This document shows, piece after piece, positions 52,893 through 60,097 of a stretch of DNA of 64,000 bases. The notes beneath the pieces were generated by a model. That model worked only from the letters and a program-made list of their open reading frames with translations, ran no database searches and had not been told where the DNA came from. This DNA comes from Acidimicrobiia bacterium. Lineage in GTDB: Bacteria > Actinomycetota > Acidimicrobiia > Spongiisociales > UBA5794. The number at the start of each line of letters is the position of its first letter. The first letter of the stretch is position 1. A program made the translations under genes and the position numbers. The stretch is from contig JALSQW010000029.1 in NCBI GenBank assembly GCA_026985095.1, positions 62,001 to 126,000 of the forward strand, in the 5' to 3' direction.

Positions 52893-54003
52893 GGACATCG
52901 TCGTCGAGGCCGCAGATCTCGAGGCCGCCCTGGCCGAGGTCGCAGAGCGGCTCGGACCGGAGGCCGAGATCGTCGATGCCCAGAAGGTCCACAAGGGAGG
53001 CCTCGGAGGCTTCTTCGCCAAGGAGCTCGTGCAGGTCACCGCCCGGGTGCCGGGTACCGCGGTGGGCGTCGCCGGCACCATCGACGCCCTCGTCGACGTT
53101 GCCGACGGTGGCGACATCGGGTTCGAAGCGCTGCTGCAGGAACGGATGACCGGCCGGTCGCTCGAGCCCTCCGTCGACGCCGACGGATCGACAGGTCCCG
53201 ACCCGCGTCCGGTCGGCCCGATGGCGCAGGCCGCGGCCACCGCGACCGGAGCCACCGATACGGTCGCCCCGTCCGTGCCCGTCATGATGGTCAGTGCCTC
53301 GATCGATGCCGACACCGAGCCCGACGCGCCCGCGGCATGGCTCGCGACCGAAGCCCGCGGCACCGAGACCGCCCATGCCACGTCTGCCGTCTGGGGCGCC
53401 CCCGATTCCGAGTCGTCGAGCCGGCCCGTCGACGAGGGCGAGGTTCCCGAGGGCATGGGGCGGGTGGACTGGAGCGCCACAGCCCTGGCGCGCATCGGGC
53501 TCCCGACCGAGATCGTCGAAGCCACCAGGGGCCTCGACCCACGCGACGACCTGGCGTGGGTCGGCGCGATCGCTCGAGCGGTGGCTCCGCTGTGCCGCGC
53601 GCTGCCGGACGTCCCGATGCTGATCGTCGGGGCCCACGCCGACCGTCTCGCCGAGCCGCTCGACGTTCCCCTGGTCAATCCACCGGGTATGCCCCCGTAT
53701 TCGGGATCGGTCTGTGCCGTCGTGTCCAACGACCAGCGGGACCTCGACTGGCTCCGGTTCGTTCGGGGTGATCGGAAGCTGCATCTGATGGTGGGCGAGG
53801 ACCCGTGGCGTGAGCTCCTCGTCGACGATCCGCTGGTCGTCTCATGGTCGGGCGACCGCGGGGTCGTCGATGCCATCTACCTCGCCAGCACCCTCGGTGG
53901 CTCCCTCGGATACGGGACGGTCGACGGGTTCGCCTCGGGGATGGTCAGGGCCCGTCCCGTCGACGTGGCGCTGGCGATCCGGCGCCTCGTCGGGAGGCGA
54001 TGA
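52867..54003 (+). CDS. FlhF-like protein without GTPase motifs
   Basis: 378 residues in the position normally held by flhF. The N-terminal 60 residues (AADLEAALAEVAERLGPEAEIVDAQKVHKGGLGGFF) match the FlhF N-terminal segment. No P-loop (GxxGxGKTT), DTAG or TKxD motif is present anywhere. About 110 residues of Pro/Ala-rich linker (80-195) follow, then a C-terminal domain (200-378) faintly like the SRP-GTPase fold. It is probably a degenerate FlhF that keeps a scaffold role in flagellum placement. It overlaps the end of flhA by 26 bases. Confidence 0.55.
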   Translation: MMHIQQSSEDIVVEAADLEAALAEVAERLGPEAEIVDAQKVHKGGLGGFFAKELVQVTARVPGTAVGVAGTIDALVDVADGGDIGFEALLQERMTGRSLEPSVDADGSTGPDPRPVGPMAQAAATATGATDTVAPSVPVMMVSASIDADTEPDAPAAWLATEARGTETAHATSAVWGAPDSESSSRPVDEGEVPEGMGRVDWSATALARIGLPTEIVEATRGLDPRDDLAWVGAIARAVAPLCRALPDVPMLIVGAHADRLAEPLDVPLVNPPGMPPYSGSVCAVVSNDQRDLDWLRFVRGDRKLHLMVGEDPWRELLVDDPLVVSWSGDRGVVDAIYLASTLGGSLGYGTVDGFASGMVRARPVDVALAIRRLVGRR

Positions 54004-54239
54004 ACGTGGGGATGCGTCAGATCTCGGCCATCTTGGGGTTGTTCGCGCTCGCCCCGATCGGGATGATGCTGCTCAGGGGGCAACTGTCGCTTCCCGAGGC
54101 GGCGACCCGAGCCGGCATCGTGCTGGTGGCCGTCATGGTGGTCACCTGGCTGGGGCGTCTGGGTGTCGCCATCCTCGCTCGTTCGATGGAGACGGCCGTT
54201 CCCCGGCGTCGGGCATCGGACGTCGTCGTCGAGGACTGA
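54000..54239 (+). CDS. Small two-helix membrane protein
   Basis: 79 residues with two hydrophobic segments (about 8-24 and 36-58) and a basic/acidic C-terminal tail. ATG overlapping the FlhF-like stop (ATGA), so it is the last gene of the flhBA transcript. I do not recognise the family. Co-expression suggests a flagellar or membrane role next to the FlhF-like protein. Confidence 0.6.
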   Translation: MNVGMRQISAILGLFALAPIGMMLLRGQLSLPEAATRAGIVLVAVMVVTWLGRLGVAILARSMETAVPRRRASDVVVED

Positions 54240-54245
54240 CCGGCC

Positions 54246-55739
54246 TCACCGATCCTCGAGGACCGCGACGACGGTGGGATCGAAGCGTGATCCTGCCCCC
54301 TCCTTGATCTTGACCAGGGCGTCGACGGTCGTCTCCGGAGGCGAGGACCACCGGTCGAGGGCGTCGGCGACGGCGAGGATGCGGGCTTCGAAGGGGATGT
54401 CGGTCCCTTCGGTGCCATCGGGGAAGCCGCTCCCGTCCCAGTGCTCGTGATGGCCCGCGATGGCGTCGGCCACGACGGTGCCTGCCGGGATCCGGACGAT
54501 GTCGGCTCCCAGGCGCGGATGGGACCGATAGGCCTGCGATCCGTCGCCTTCGGGGAACCGCTCGTCGGCGGGAACGTGGATCTTGCCGAGGTCGTGGAGC
54601 CGAGCGGCGAGACGGACCGCCGCCAGGCGTCGCCCTTCCAGCCCGAGCCGCTGGCCGAGATCGGCGACGATCCGCTCGACCCGGAGCCCGTGACCGGGTC
54701 CCGACGGGTCGTCCTGTTCGACGACCTCGACGGCCTGCAGCAAGGCTTCGAGCTCGGTGGTGGCAGAGAAGACCCGGGTCAGGCTGTCGGCCCCGACGAT
54801 GCGCTCGCCCAGGCTCCCATCGACGCACGCGGCGAGTCCGCGCTCGGCGAGCTCCCGGACCGTGGCCACGTCCGATCCGGTCTCCGGCCCGGCATGACCC
54901 ATCGCCAGCACCAGTGGTGCGGACCGGTCGGGAGCGAAGGTCGACGCGATCGACGACATCTCGCGCCCCAACGACGCGAACTCGTCGGCGGCGAGGATCT
55001 CGGCGAGGACGGCGAACTCGTCGTCGCCGACCGAGAAGATGTCGGCGCCTCGGATCCGGCAGGCCTGCTGCATCTGGGATCCGAGCCGCCGCTTGAGCAG
55101 CTTGGTGGCCTCGCGTCCGAGGCGACCCGTCGGCGAGCCGAGGACCTTCACGGCACCGTAGCGGGGGACGGTTCCGGCCTGACTCAGCGCGGCGAGTCGT
55201 TCGGCGAGCGCGGCCGGCCCGGGGAGGTTCGATGCCGGATCCCGGTCGAATACCGCCGGCGCCGAGTCTCCGTTCCCGAGACGTTCGAGGCGTTGGGCGT
55301 AGGTCTCGAGCACGTCCTCTTCGGGCGGACCCTCGTCCACATGGAGCCGGATCGCCTCTTCGTTCCCTTCGGCCACGATGGCGGTGCCGCCACACGCCAT
55401 CAGCGCCGCCGCCGTCGCCTCGCCGGCGGGGTGGGTCAGGATGATGACCGGGAGGTCCGTCGTCTCCATGGCACAGACCTGCGAGACGGCCTCCGGTGGT
55501 GCGTAGCGGGTGGACACGACGATGGCCGCGGCGGTCCCCTTCGCCTCGTCGTCGTCGCCCAGCTCGTAGCCGTACGCCGCCAGGCGGGACCGAAGGGGGT
55601 CGGGCGCCCAGGGCGAGTAGAGGCCCAGGGTGGGGACGTCGGCGGCCGTTTCGGTCTCGGAAGACGCCGGCGCGGACCCGCTTTCCTCCGGCGCGGTGGC
55701 CTCGGGCGGGGTCTCGAGCTCGGTTGCGGATCCTGCCAC
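54246..55739 (-). CDS. Degenerate GGDEF plus HD-GYP protein
   Basis: 497 residues from the GTG at 55739. An acid/Ala-rich N-terminus and a receiver-like segment (about 40-140) lack a clear phosphorylation site. A GGDEF-like domain follows (about 185-310) whose signature reads GDDEF. The C-terminal HD-GYP domain (about 330-497) has HDLGKIHVP and HHEHWDGSGFPDG, so the phosphodiesterase metal site looks intact. It would degrade c-di-GMP in flagellar control. It has its own FliA-type promoter and a leader with two candidate CsrA sites. Confidence 0.8.
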   Translation of the reverse strand: MAGSATELETPPEATAPEESGSAPASSETETAADVPTLGLYSPWAPDPLRSRLAAYGYELGDDDEAKGTAAAIVVSTRYAPPEAVSQVCAMETTDLPVIILTHPAGEATAAALMACGGTAIVAEGNEEAIRLHVDEGPPEEDVLETYAQRLERLGNGDSAPAVFDRDPASNLPGPAALAERLAALSQAGTVPRYGAVKVLGSPTGRLGREATKLLKRRLGSQMQQACRIRGADIFSVGDDEFAVLAEILAADEFASLGREMSSIASTFAPDRSAPLVLAMGHAGPETGSDVATVRELAERGLAACVDGSLGERIVGADSLTRVFSATTELEALLQAVEVVEQDDPSGPGHGLRVERIVADLGQRLGLEGRRLAAVRLAARLHDLGKIHVPADERFPEGDGSQAYRSHPRLGADIVRIPAGTVVADAIAGHHEHWDGSGFPDGTEGTDIPFEARILAVADALDRWSSPPETTVDALVKIKEGAGSRFDPTVVAVLEDR

Positions 55740-55742
55740 GGC

Positions 55743-55780
55743 GCACCTCCTTGTTGCCGAACCCGTTGCATCCGTGCAAC
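55743..55780 (-). promoter_or_regulatory. HD-GYP leader with two candidate CsrA sites
   Basis: Minus strand: perfect hairpin GTTGCA/TGCAAC presenting CGGA as its loop (55765-55780), then ACAAGGAGGTGC (55743-55754) three bases before the GTG. GGA cores are 23 bases apart, close to the 22 in the flbD leader. Confidence 0.6.
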
Positions 55781-55798
55781 CCGGCGGATCTGCCGACC

Positions 55799-55825
55799 CT
55801 GTCGGCGGGAGCATGGTGCGGTGAA
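55799..55825 (-). promoter_or_regulatory. FliA-type promoter of the HD-GYP gene
   Basis: Minus strand TTCA (55822-55825), exactly 15 bases, GCCGACAG (55799-55806). Back to back with the plus-strand site; the -35 boxes are 14 bases apart. Confidence 0.7.
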
Positions 55826-55839
55826 GGCCTCGGTCTTCG

Positions 55840-55866
55840 TAAACATCGGGCCGTTCCGGCCGACAG
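55840..55866 (+). promoter_or_regulatory. FliA-type promoter of the small ORF and FlgN-like gene
   Basis: TAAA (55840-55843), exactly 15 bases, GCCGACAG (55859-55866). The start site near 55873 is only a few bases before the ATG at 55877. Confidence 0.75.
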
Positions 55867-55876
55867 GGACGGCGAT

Positions 55877-55963
55877 ATGAGCCATCCCATCGCACCTGGG
55901 TCGAACGCGGAGGACGTCTTCCGTCGGTCGTGGCGCGACGTCATCGAGAGGGGCAGGCGATGA
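55877..55963 (+). CDS. 28-residue open frame coupled to the FlgN-like gene
   Basis: Encodes MSHPIAPGSNAEDVF followed by a basic helix-like end RRSWRDVIERGRR. It begins within a few bases of the predicted start of a FliA-type transcript, and its stop overlaps the next ATG (ATGA). It has no ribosome site, so it would be translated as a near-leaderless mRNA. It may be a real micro-protein or simply a coupling peptide that delivers ribosomes to the FlgN-like gene. No family recognised; not similar to FlgM. Confidence 0.45.
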   Translation: MSHPIAPGSNAEDVFRRSWRDVIERGRR

Positions 55964-56508
55964 CCCTCGGAGACGCGGTGTCCGGCCTGATCGGGCCGCA
56001 TCAGATGCCGACGCCGTCACCAGCGACCGTCGGGAGTGCCGAAGAACGGATGCGGGCGCTGCTCGCGCTCCTCGACGAGGAGCGGAGCATGCTCGAGAGG
56101 CTCGTGCACAAGCTGGCCGCGGCGACGGTCCTGGCCGAAGCCGCCGAGGACGTCTACCTCCTTCGGGCCGCCGACGAGGTCGTGGCGGTGGAGGAAGATC
56201 TCGGTGCCATGGAGCTGGCGAGAGCGATGATGGTCGCCGACATCTGTGATCTGCTCGGTTTCGCCAACGAGCTCACCCTCACCCAGCTCACCCAGATCGC
56301 ACCGGAGGGTCTCCGGGAACCCCTCGAGCGCCGCCGCACCGAACTCCTCTCCCAGGTCGACGATGTCAACCGGCTCAGGGAACGAGGGCGTGGCGCCGTC
56401 CGCGAGCGACTGGAGCGGATCGAACGGGGACTGTCGGGCCTCGAAGCCACCCTCGACGATGGGCGCTACGAACCCCCCTCGGGCCCGTCGTCGCGACGCT
56501 TCACCTGA
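55960..56508 (+). CDS. FlgN-like helical protein, second copy
   Basis: 182 residues, largely helical. The stretch LLDEERSMLERLVHKLAAATVLAEA and the later TLTQLTQIAPEGLREPLERRRTELL align with the FlgN protein at 59427-59945 (YERRLMEYLLFKLVTANLML, LAYLAVNAPEELREVFEDHR), so the two are paralogues. Likely a flagellar export chaperone or a diverged relative. ATG overlapping the 28-residue frame, GAGAGGGG upstream. Its last 43 bases overlap csrA on the opposite strand. Confidence 0.65.
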   Translation: MTLGDAVSGLIGPHQMPTPSPATVGSAEERMRALLALLDEERSMLERLVHKLAAATVLAEAAEDVYLLRAADEVVAVEEDLGAMELARAMMVADICDLLGFANELTLTQLTQIAPEGLREPLERRRTELLSQVDDVNRLRERGRGAVRERLERIERGLSGLEATLDDGRYEPPSGPSSRRFT

Positions 56509-56732
56509 TCGGGACGGGTCTCCGCGAATCGGCGCTTGGCCTCGGCGGCGTGCTCGACGGCGGCCAGGTTCTCCCGTTTGACCTGTTCGTACACCTCGGC
56601 CCGGTGGACCTGCACGCTGCGGGGCGCGTCGATCCCGATCCGTACCTGACCGCCGCGGACCTCGACGATCGTGATGACGATGTCGTTGTGGATGACGATC
56701 GATTCTCCGGGACGGCGGGTGAGGACGAGCAT
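56466..56732 (-). CDS. csrA: Carbon storage regulator CsrA
   Basis: 88 residues. MLVLTRRPGESIVI at the N-terminus and VRIGIDAPRSVQVHRAEVY match CsrA, including Arg44-equivalent RAE residues used for RNA binding. A 35-residue charged C-terminal tail is longer than in most homologues. Represses translation by binding GGA motifs in leaders and is held by FliW. It follows fliW with a one-base overlap (TGATG). Several flagellar leaders in this window carry suitable sites. Confidence 0.97.
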   Translation of the reverse strand: MLVLTRRPGESIVIHNDIVITIVEVRGGQVRIGIDAPRSVQVHRAEVYEQVKRENLAAVEHAAEAKRRFAETRPDQVKRRDDGPEGGS

Positions 56733-57181
56733 CAGGCGGCCGTCAGCTCGAATCGGGCCCTGGCGGGGTAGCCGCTGTCGGACAGCACGAGCTGCCGGCC
56801 GACGCGCTCGGCGGCGTTGACGACGAACGGGCCGAGGAGGTTGAGGTAGAGCGCTCCTTCGTCTTCGGAGTCGAAGGTCACCGAGCAGAACACCGTGGCA
56901 TCTTCGGGTCGCTCGATGGAGAGATCCGCCTCGTCCTCGGAAGAGAGCTCGAGGGCGTAGTCGGGGACGAACAGCCACGGCACGGTGACGAGCATGGCGA
57001 TCTCGGGATCGTCGACCGAGCGCAGCTCGTAGAACGCCGAATCGGGCGCGAGTTCCACGAGCACGAACCGTTCCAGGTCGGGGAATCCGGGGATCCCGCC
57101 GGGGAAGCGGATGATCTTGTCTTCCATGGTCACCGATCTGCAGTGGGTGGGGTCTGGGTGCAGGGTAGCGCCGGTCGTCAT
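56732..57181 (-). CDS. fliW: FliW, flagellin sensor and CsrA antagonist
   Basis: 149 residues. IIRFPGGIPGFPDLERFVLVEL and ITV-type repeats ending LVTVPWLFVPDYALEL match FliW. The ATG at 57181 overlaps the flgL stop and gives the normal number of residues before GIPGF; a later ATG at 57127 would remove the first strand. In Bacillus FliW binds either flagellin or CsrA, so free flagellin frees FliW to be titrated and CsrA to repress hag. Confidence 0.93.
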   Translation of the reverse strand: MTTGATLHPDPTHCRSVTMEDKIIRFPGGIPGFPDLERFVLVELAPDSAFYELRSVDDPEIAMLVTVPWLFVPDYALELSSEDEADLSIERPEDATVFCSVTFDSEDEGALYLNLLGPFVVNAAERVGRQLVLSDSGYPARARFELTAA

Positions 57182-58062
57182 CGAAGGAAGTCGACCAGGG
57201 ACGCCTGAGCCGATCGGGCGAACACCGCCAAGGTGGTCTGATAGGCGCTCTCCCTGAGCTTGAGGTCCATGACCGCCTCGGAGATGTCGACGTCCTCGAT
57301 CTGGGTGAGCTGACTGCGCAGCGTGTTGATCTCGTCCAGGAACCGATCCTGGGCGGCGTCGATGCGTCGCCCCGCCGATCCGAGGCGTGCCAGGGCGCCG
57401 AGGTTGCGCTCGAGGGCCGCATCGATGTCGGCGATGGCGGCTCCCATCGCTGCCTGGTCGCCGGCGAGCGCGGCCGTCTCGAAGTCGTCGAGCACGGTGA
57501 AGATGTCGTTCCCTGCGTTGAAGCCGAAGACGTCGTCGGCGGTGACGTTCACCTGGACGGTCTCGTCGTCGTCGATGCGGCGCATCACCGCGCCCGTGTC
57601 GCCGGTGAAGGTCCACGTCCCGGCGACGTTGGTGACGGGAGCACCCGCTCCGAAGCCGCCGAAGATGCGTCGCCCCTGATGTTGGGCGTTGGCGATCTCG
57701 ACGAGCTGGTCGCGGATCTCGGCCACCTCGATCGCGATGGCCTGCTGTTCGGTGGCCGATGCGAACGATGCCCCGGTGACGGCAAGTTCCTTGGCCCGCT
57801 GCAGTCGTTCGGACACCGTCTGCAGCTTCGCGTCGGCCACGTTGACCCACATCTCTCCGTCCGCCGCGTTCGTGGCGGCTTGCTCCTTGACACGGAGCGC
57901 CGAACGAAGCTCCATCGCCTGGCTCATGCCGATCGGGTCGGCCGACGGCCGGTCGAACGCCTTGCCGGTGGCGAGACGCCGCTGCGCGTCGGCCATGGCC
58001 GACTGGCCGGCCCCCATCCGTCGGATCGCTTCGTTGAACTGCCAGCGGTGGGTGATCCTCAT
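57178..58062 (-). CDS. flgL: Hook-filament junction protein FlgL
   Basis: 294 residues. Flagellin-like ends: MRITHRWQFNEAIRRMGAGQ, QRLATGKAFDRPSADPIGMSQAMELRS at the N-terminus and SEAVMDLKLRESAYQTTLAVFARSAQASLVDFLR at the C-terminus. GGGGAGGTAACGC before the ATG. Second junction protein after FlgK. Confidence 0.94.
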   Translation of the reverse strand: MRITHRWQFNEAIRRMGAGQSAMADAQRRLATGKAFDRPSADPIGMSQAMELRSALRVKEQAATNAADGEMWVNVADAKLQTVSERLQRAKELAVTGASFASATEQQAIAIEVAEIRDQLVEIANAQHQGRRIFGGFGAGAPVTNVAGTWTFTGDTGAVMRRIDDDETVQVNVTADDVFGFNAGNDIFTVLDDFETAALAGDQAAMGAAIADIDAALERNLGALARLGSAGRRIDAAQDRFLDEINTLRSQLTQIEDVDISEAVMDLKLRESAYQTTLAVFARSAQASLVDFLR

Positions 58063-58065
58063 GCG

Positions 58066-59427
58066 TTACCTCCCCACGAGCCCGGTCCGGTTGACGAGGG
58101 TGTCGAGGAGCTGGTCGACGGCCGTCATGACCCGTGCCGCCGCTTCGTAGGAACGCTGGTACCTGATGAGGTCCGCCATCTCCTCGTCGAGGGACACGCC
58201 TTGGCGGGATTCACGGATGTTCTGGGCGGTACGGAGCAGGTTCTGGGACGATTCGGCGTTGCTGGCCGCCAACCGAGCCCGACTTCCCACGTCGGTGACG
58301 ACCTGGCGGAAGGCTCCGTCGATGGTCGTCGTCCCCGAGAGGGCGACCGCCGCGTCGCGCAGGGCGGCGATGGCCTCGGCGTTGGTGCCGTCGAAGGCCG
58401 GGACCGGCGGTCCCGGGTCGCTCGCCGCCGCGATCTGGGAAGGATCGGTGACGGCCACGGCGATGGTGGACGCCGCCGCTCCCGGCGTGTAGGTCAAGAG
58501 GGGACCCCCGGGCGTCCCCGACGGGGTGACCCCGGCGGCGTGGGCGGCGTTGATGGCGTCGGCCAGGTCGGCGGCGAAGGTGTCGAGGCCGGACATGAGC
58601 GCCGGTGCATCGGCCGTGAGGAACTCTGCGTAGCCGGCCAGCGCTCCGCCTGGGCGCAGCGGGTTGCCCGAGTCGTCGGTGAACGCGTAGGACCCGTCGA
58701 CGGCGATCTGGTGGACGGTGTTGCCGTCGACCAATGCCAGCCCGTTCAGCGAGACCCGAACGGTCCCGTCGCCGTTGTCGGTGACCGCCACCCCGGCGAG
58801 CTCGGTGAGACGGTCGAGGATCCGGTCTCGGGAGTCGAGGAGGTCGTTGGGGGTGCCCGCGGTGCCGGTGTCGAGGATCTGGACGTTGAGCGGCCCGAGG
58901 TCCCGCAGGAGCGTGTTGACCTCGCCGACGGTGTCACCCAGCTCGACGCCCGCCCGGTCGACCTGGGCGCTCCATGACCCGGCCAGGTCCCTGATCCGAG
59001 CGGTCAATGCGTTCATCGCTGCGATCGTGTCGAGGCGGGCCGCGGTGTCGGGCGGGTCGAGGGCGAGCTGCTCGAACGACGCCCACAGGTTCCCGAGGGC
59101 GCCGGTGATCCCGCCCTCGGGTTCCATGGTCATCTCGTCCATCGTCCCCAGCAGTCCCGACATCGCCGAGAACCTCCCCGCGACCTCCGAGTTGGCCCAC
59201 ACCCGCCGATCGGCGAACCGGTCGCGGGCCCGGGAGACGTCGATCACGTCCACCCCGGTCCCGATCGGCCCGATCGGGCTCTGGTAGGTCGATCGGGTCG
59301 CCAGCTCGACGCGCTGGCGGGTGTAGCCGGCGGTTCCTGCGTTGGCGACGTTGTTGGAGGCGGTGTCGGTCCCCGCCTGAGCGGCTTGGAGAGCGGAGAA
59401 GGCCGTGTACAGGCTGATCATGGACAT
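58066..59427 (-). CDS. flgK: Hook-filament junction protein FlgK
   Basis: 453 residues. SLYTAFSALQAAQAGTDTASNNVANAGTAGYTRQRVEL at the N-terminus and SLDEEMADLIRYQRSYEAAARVMTAVDQLLDTLVNRTG at the C-terminus are diagnostic. The ATG at 59427 overlaps the flgN stop (TGATG); an upstream extension of the frame lacks similarity. Confidence 0.95.
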   Translation of the reverse strand: MSMISLYTAFSALQAAQAGTDTASNNVANAGTAGYTRQRVELATRSTYQSPIGPIGTGVDVIDVSRARDRFADRRVWANSEVAGRFSAMSGLLGTMDEMTMEPEGGITGALGNLWASFEQLALDPPDTAARLDTIAAMNALTARIRDLAGSWSAQVDRAGVELGDTVGEVNTLLRDLGPLNVQILDTGTAGTPNDLLDSRDRILDRLTELAGVAVTDNGDGTVRVSLNGLALVDGNTVHQIAVDGSYAFTDDSGNPLRPGGALAGYAEFLTADAPALMSGLDTFAADLADAINAAHAAGVTPSGTPGGPLLTYTPGAAASTIAVAVTDPSQIAAASDPGPPVPAFDGTNAEAIAALRDAAVALSGTTTIDGAFRQVVTDVGSRARLAASNAESSQNLLRTAQNIRESRQGVSLDEEMADLIRYQRSYEAAARVMTAVDQLLDTLVNRTGLVGR

Positions 59428-59945
59428 CACAGCACCTCGTCGATCCGTGCCGGGTTCGCCTGCCGTTCCGACCGGTGGCGACCAGAGGCGTCGTAGAGGC
59501 CGGGATCGGCGTCCCCGTCGGCGAGGATGCCGAAGCTTCCGCTGATCCCCGACAGGCCGAGGGTGGCCAGGCGGCGGTTCTCCTTGGTGACCGACTCGAT
59601 CTCTCCGGTGAGGGCGAGGAAGCGGTTGCGGTGATCCTCGAACACCTCCCGCAGCTCCTCGGGTGCGTTGACGGCGAGGTACGCCAGGGTCACCGACCCG
59701 GCGGGAACTCCCCACTCGGCGGCCAGGCCCGCCACGATCCCGGCCCGGTCGGCTTCGGTCTTGCGGATCTCGGCGATGATCCGATCGACCTCCCCGATCG
59801 CCGGTGCGATGAACCGCTGGTCGTCGGCGTTGAGCATGAGGTTGGCGGTCACCAGCTTGAACAGGAGGTACTCCATGAGACGGCGCTCGTACCACAGGAT
59901 GTCTGCGAGGCGCGTCAACTGCTGAAGGCGGAGCTGTGGATCCAT
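59427..59945 (-). CDS. flgN: Flagellar export chaperone FlgN
   Basis: 172 residues, helical, with LTRLADILWYERRLMEYLLFKL and NAPEELREVFEDHRNRFLAL, as expected for the chaperone of FlgK and FlgL, whose genes follow. Its FliA-type promoter would start transcription two or three bases before the ATG, and no ribosome site is present, so the mRNA is probably leaderless. First gene of flgN-flgK-flgL-fliW-csrA. Confidence 0.85.
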   Translation of the reverse strand: MDPQLRLQQLTRLADILWYERRLMEYLLFKLVTANLMLNADDQRFIAPAIGEVDRIIAEIRKTEADRAGIVAGLAAEWGVPAGSVTLAYLAVNAPEELREVFEDHRNRFLALTGEIESVTKENRRLATLGLSGISGSFGILADGDADPGLYDASGRHRSERQANPARIDEVL

Positions 59946-59953
59946 CGTGCTTC

Positions 59954-59980
59954 CGGTCGGCTGTGGCGGCCGTCGCTTAA
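59954..59980 (-). promoter_or_regulatory. FliA-type promoter of flgN-flgK-flgL-fliW-csrA
   Basis: Minus strand TTAA (59977-59980), exactly 15 bases, GCCGACCG (59954-59961). The -10 box ends nine bases before the flgN ATG. Confidence 0.75.
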
Positions 59981-60011
59981 GGAGGGCGGGGAGCCCGGGC
60001 GACGTTGCTCC

Positions 60012-60038
60012 TTAAGTTCCGCGGTGAGCTGCCGAGGT
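60012..60038 (+). promoter_or_regulatory. FliA-type promoter of the degenerate GGDEF gene
   Basis: TTAA (60012-60015), exactly 15 bases, GCCGAGGT (60031-60038). Divergent from the flgN promoter; the -35 boxes are 31 bases apart. Confidence 0.65.
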
Positions 60039-60097
60039 AGGGAGGAGGTAGATCGATCGAACGTGCCGTCCGCGAACGGCCGAGTTGGGGAGTCGAC

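Noticed and set aside
55877-55963. Small frame read as the anti-sigma factor FlgM
   Set aside because: Only 28 residues and lacking the FlgM C-terminal helices that bind sigma-28.
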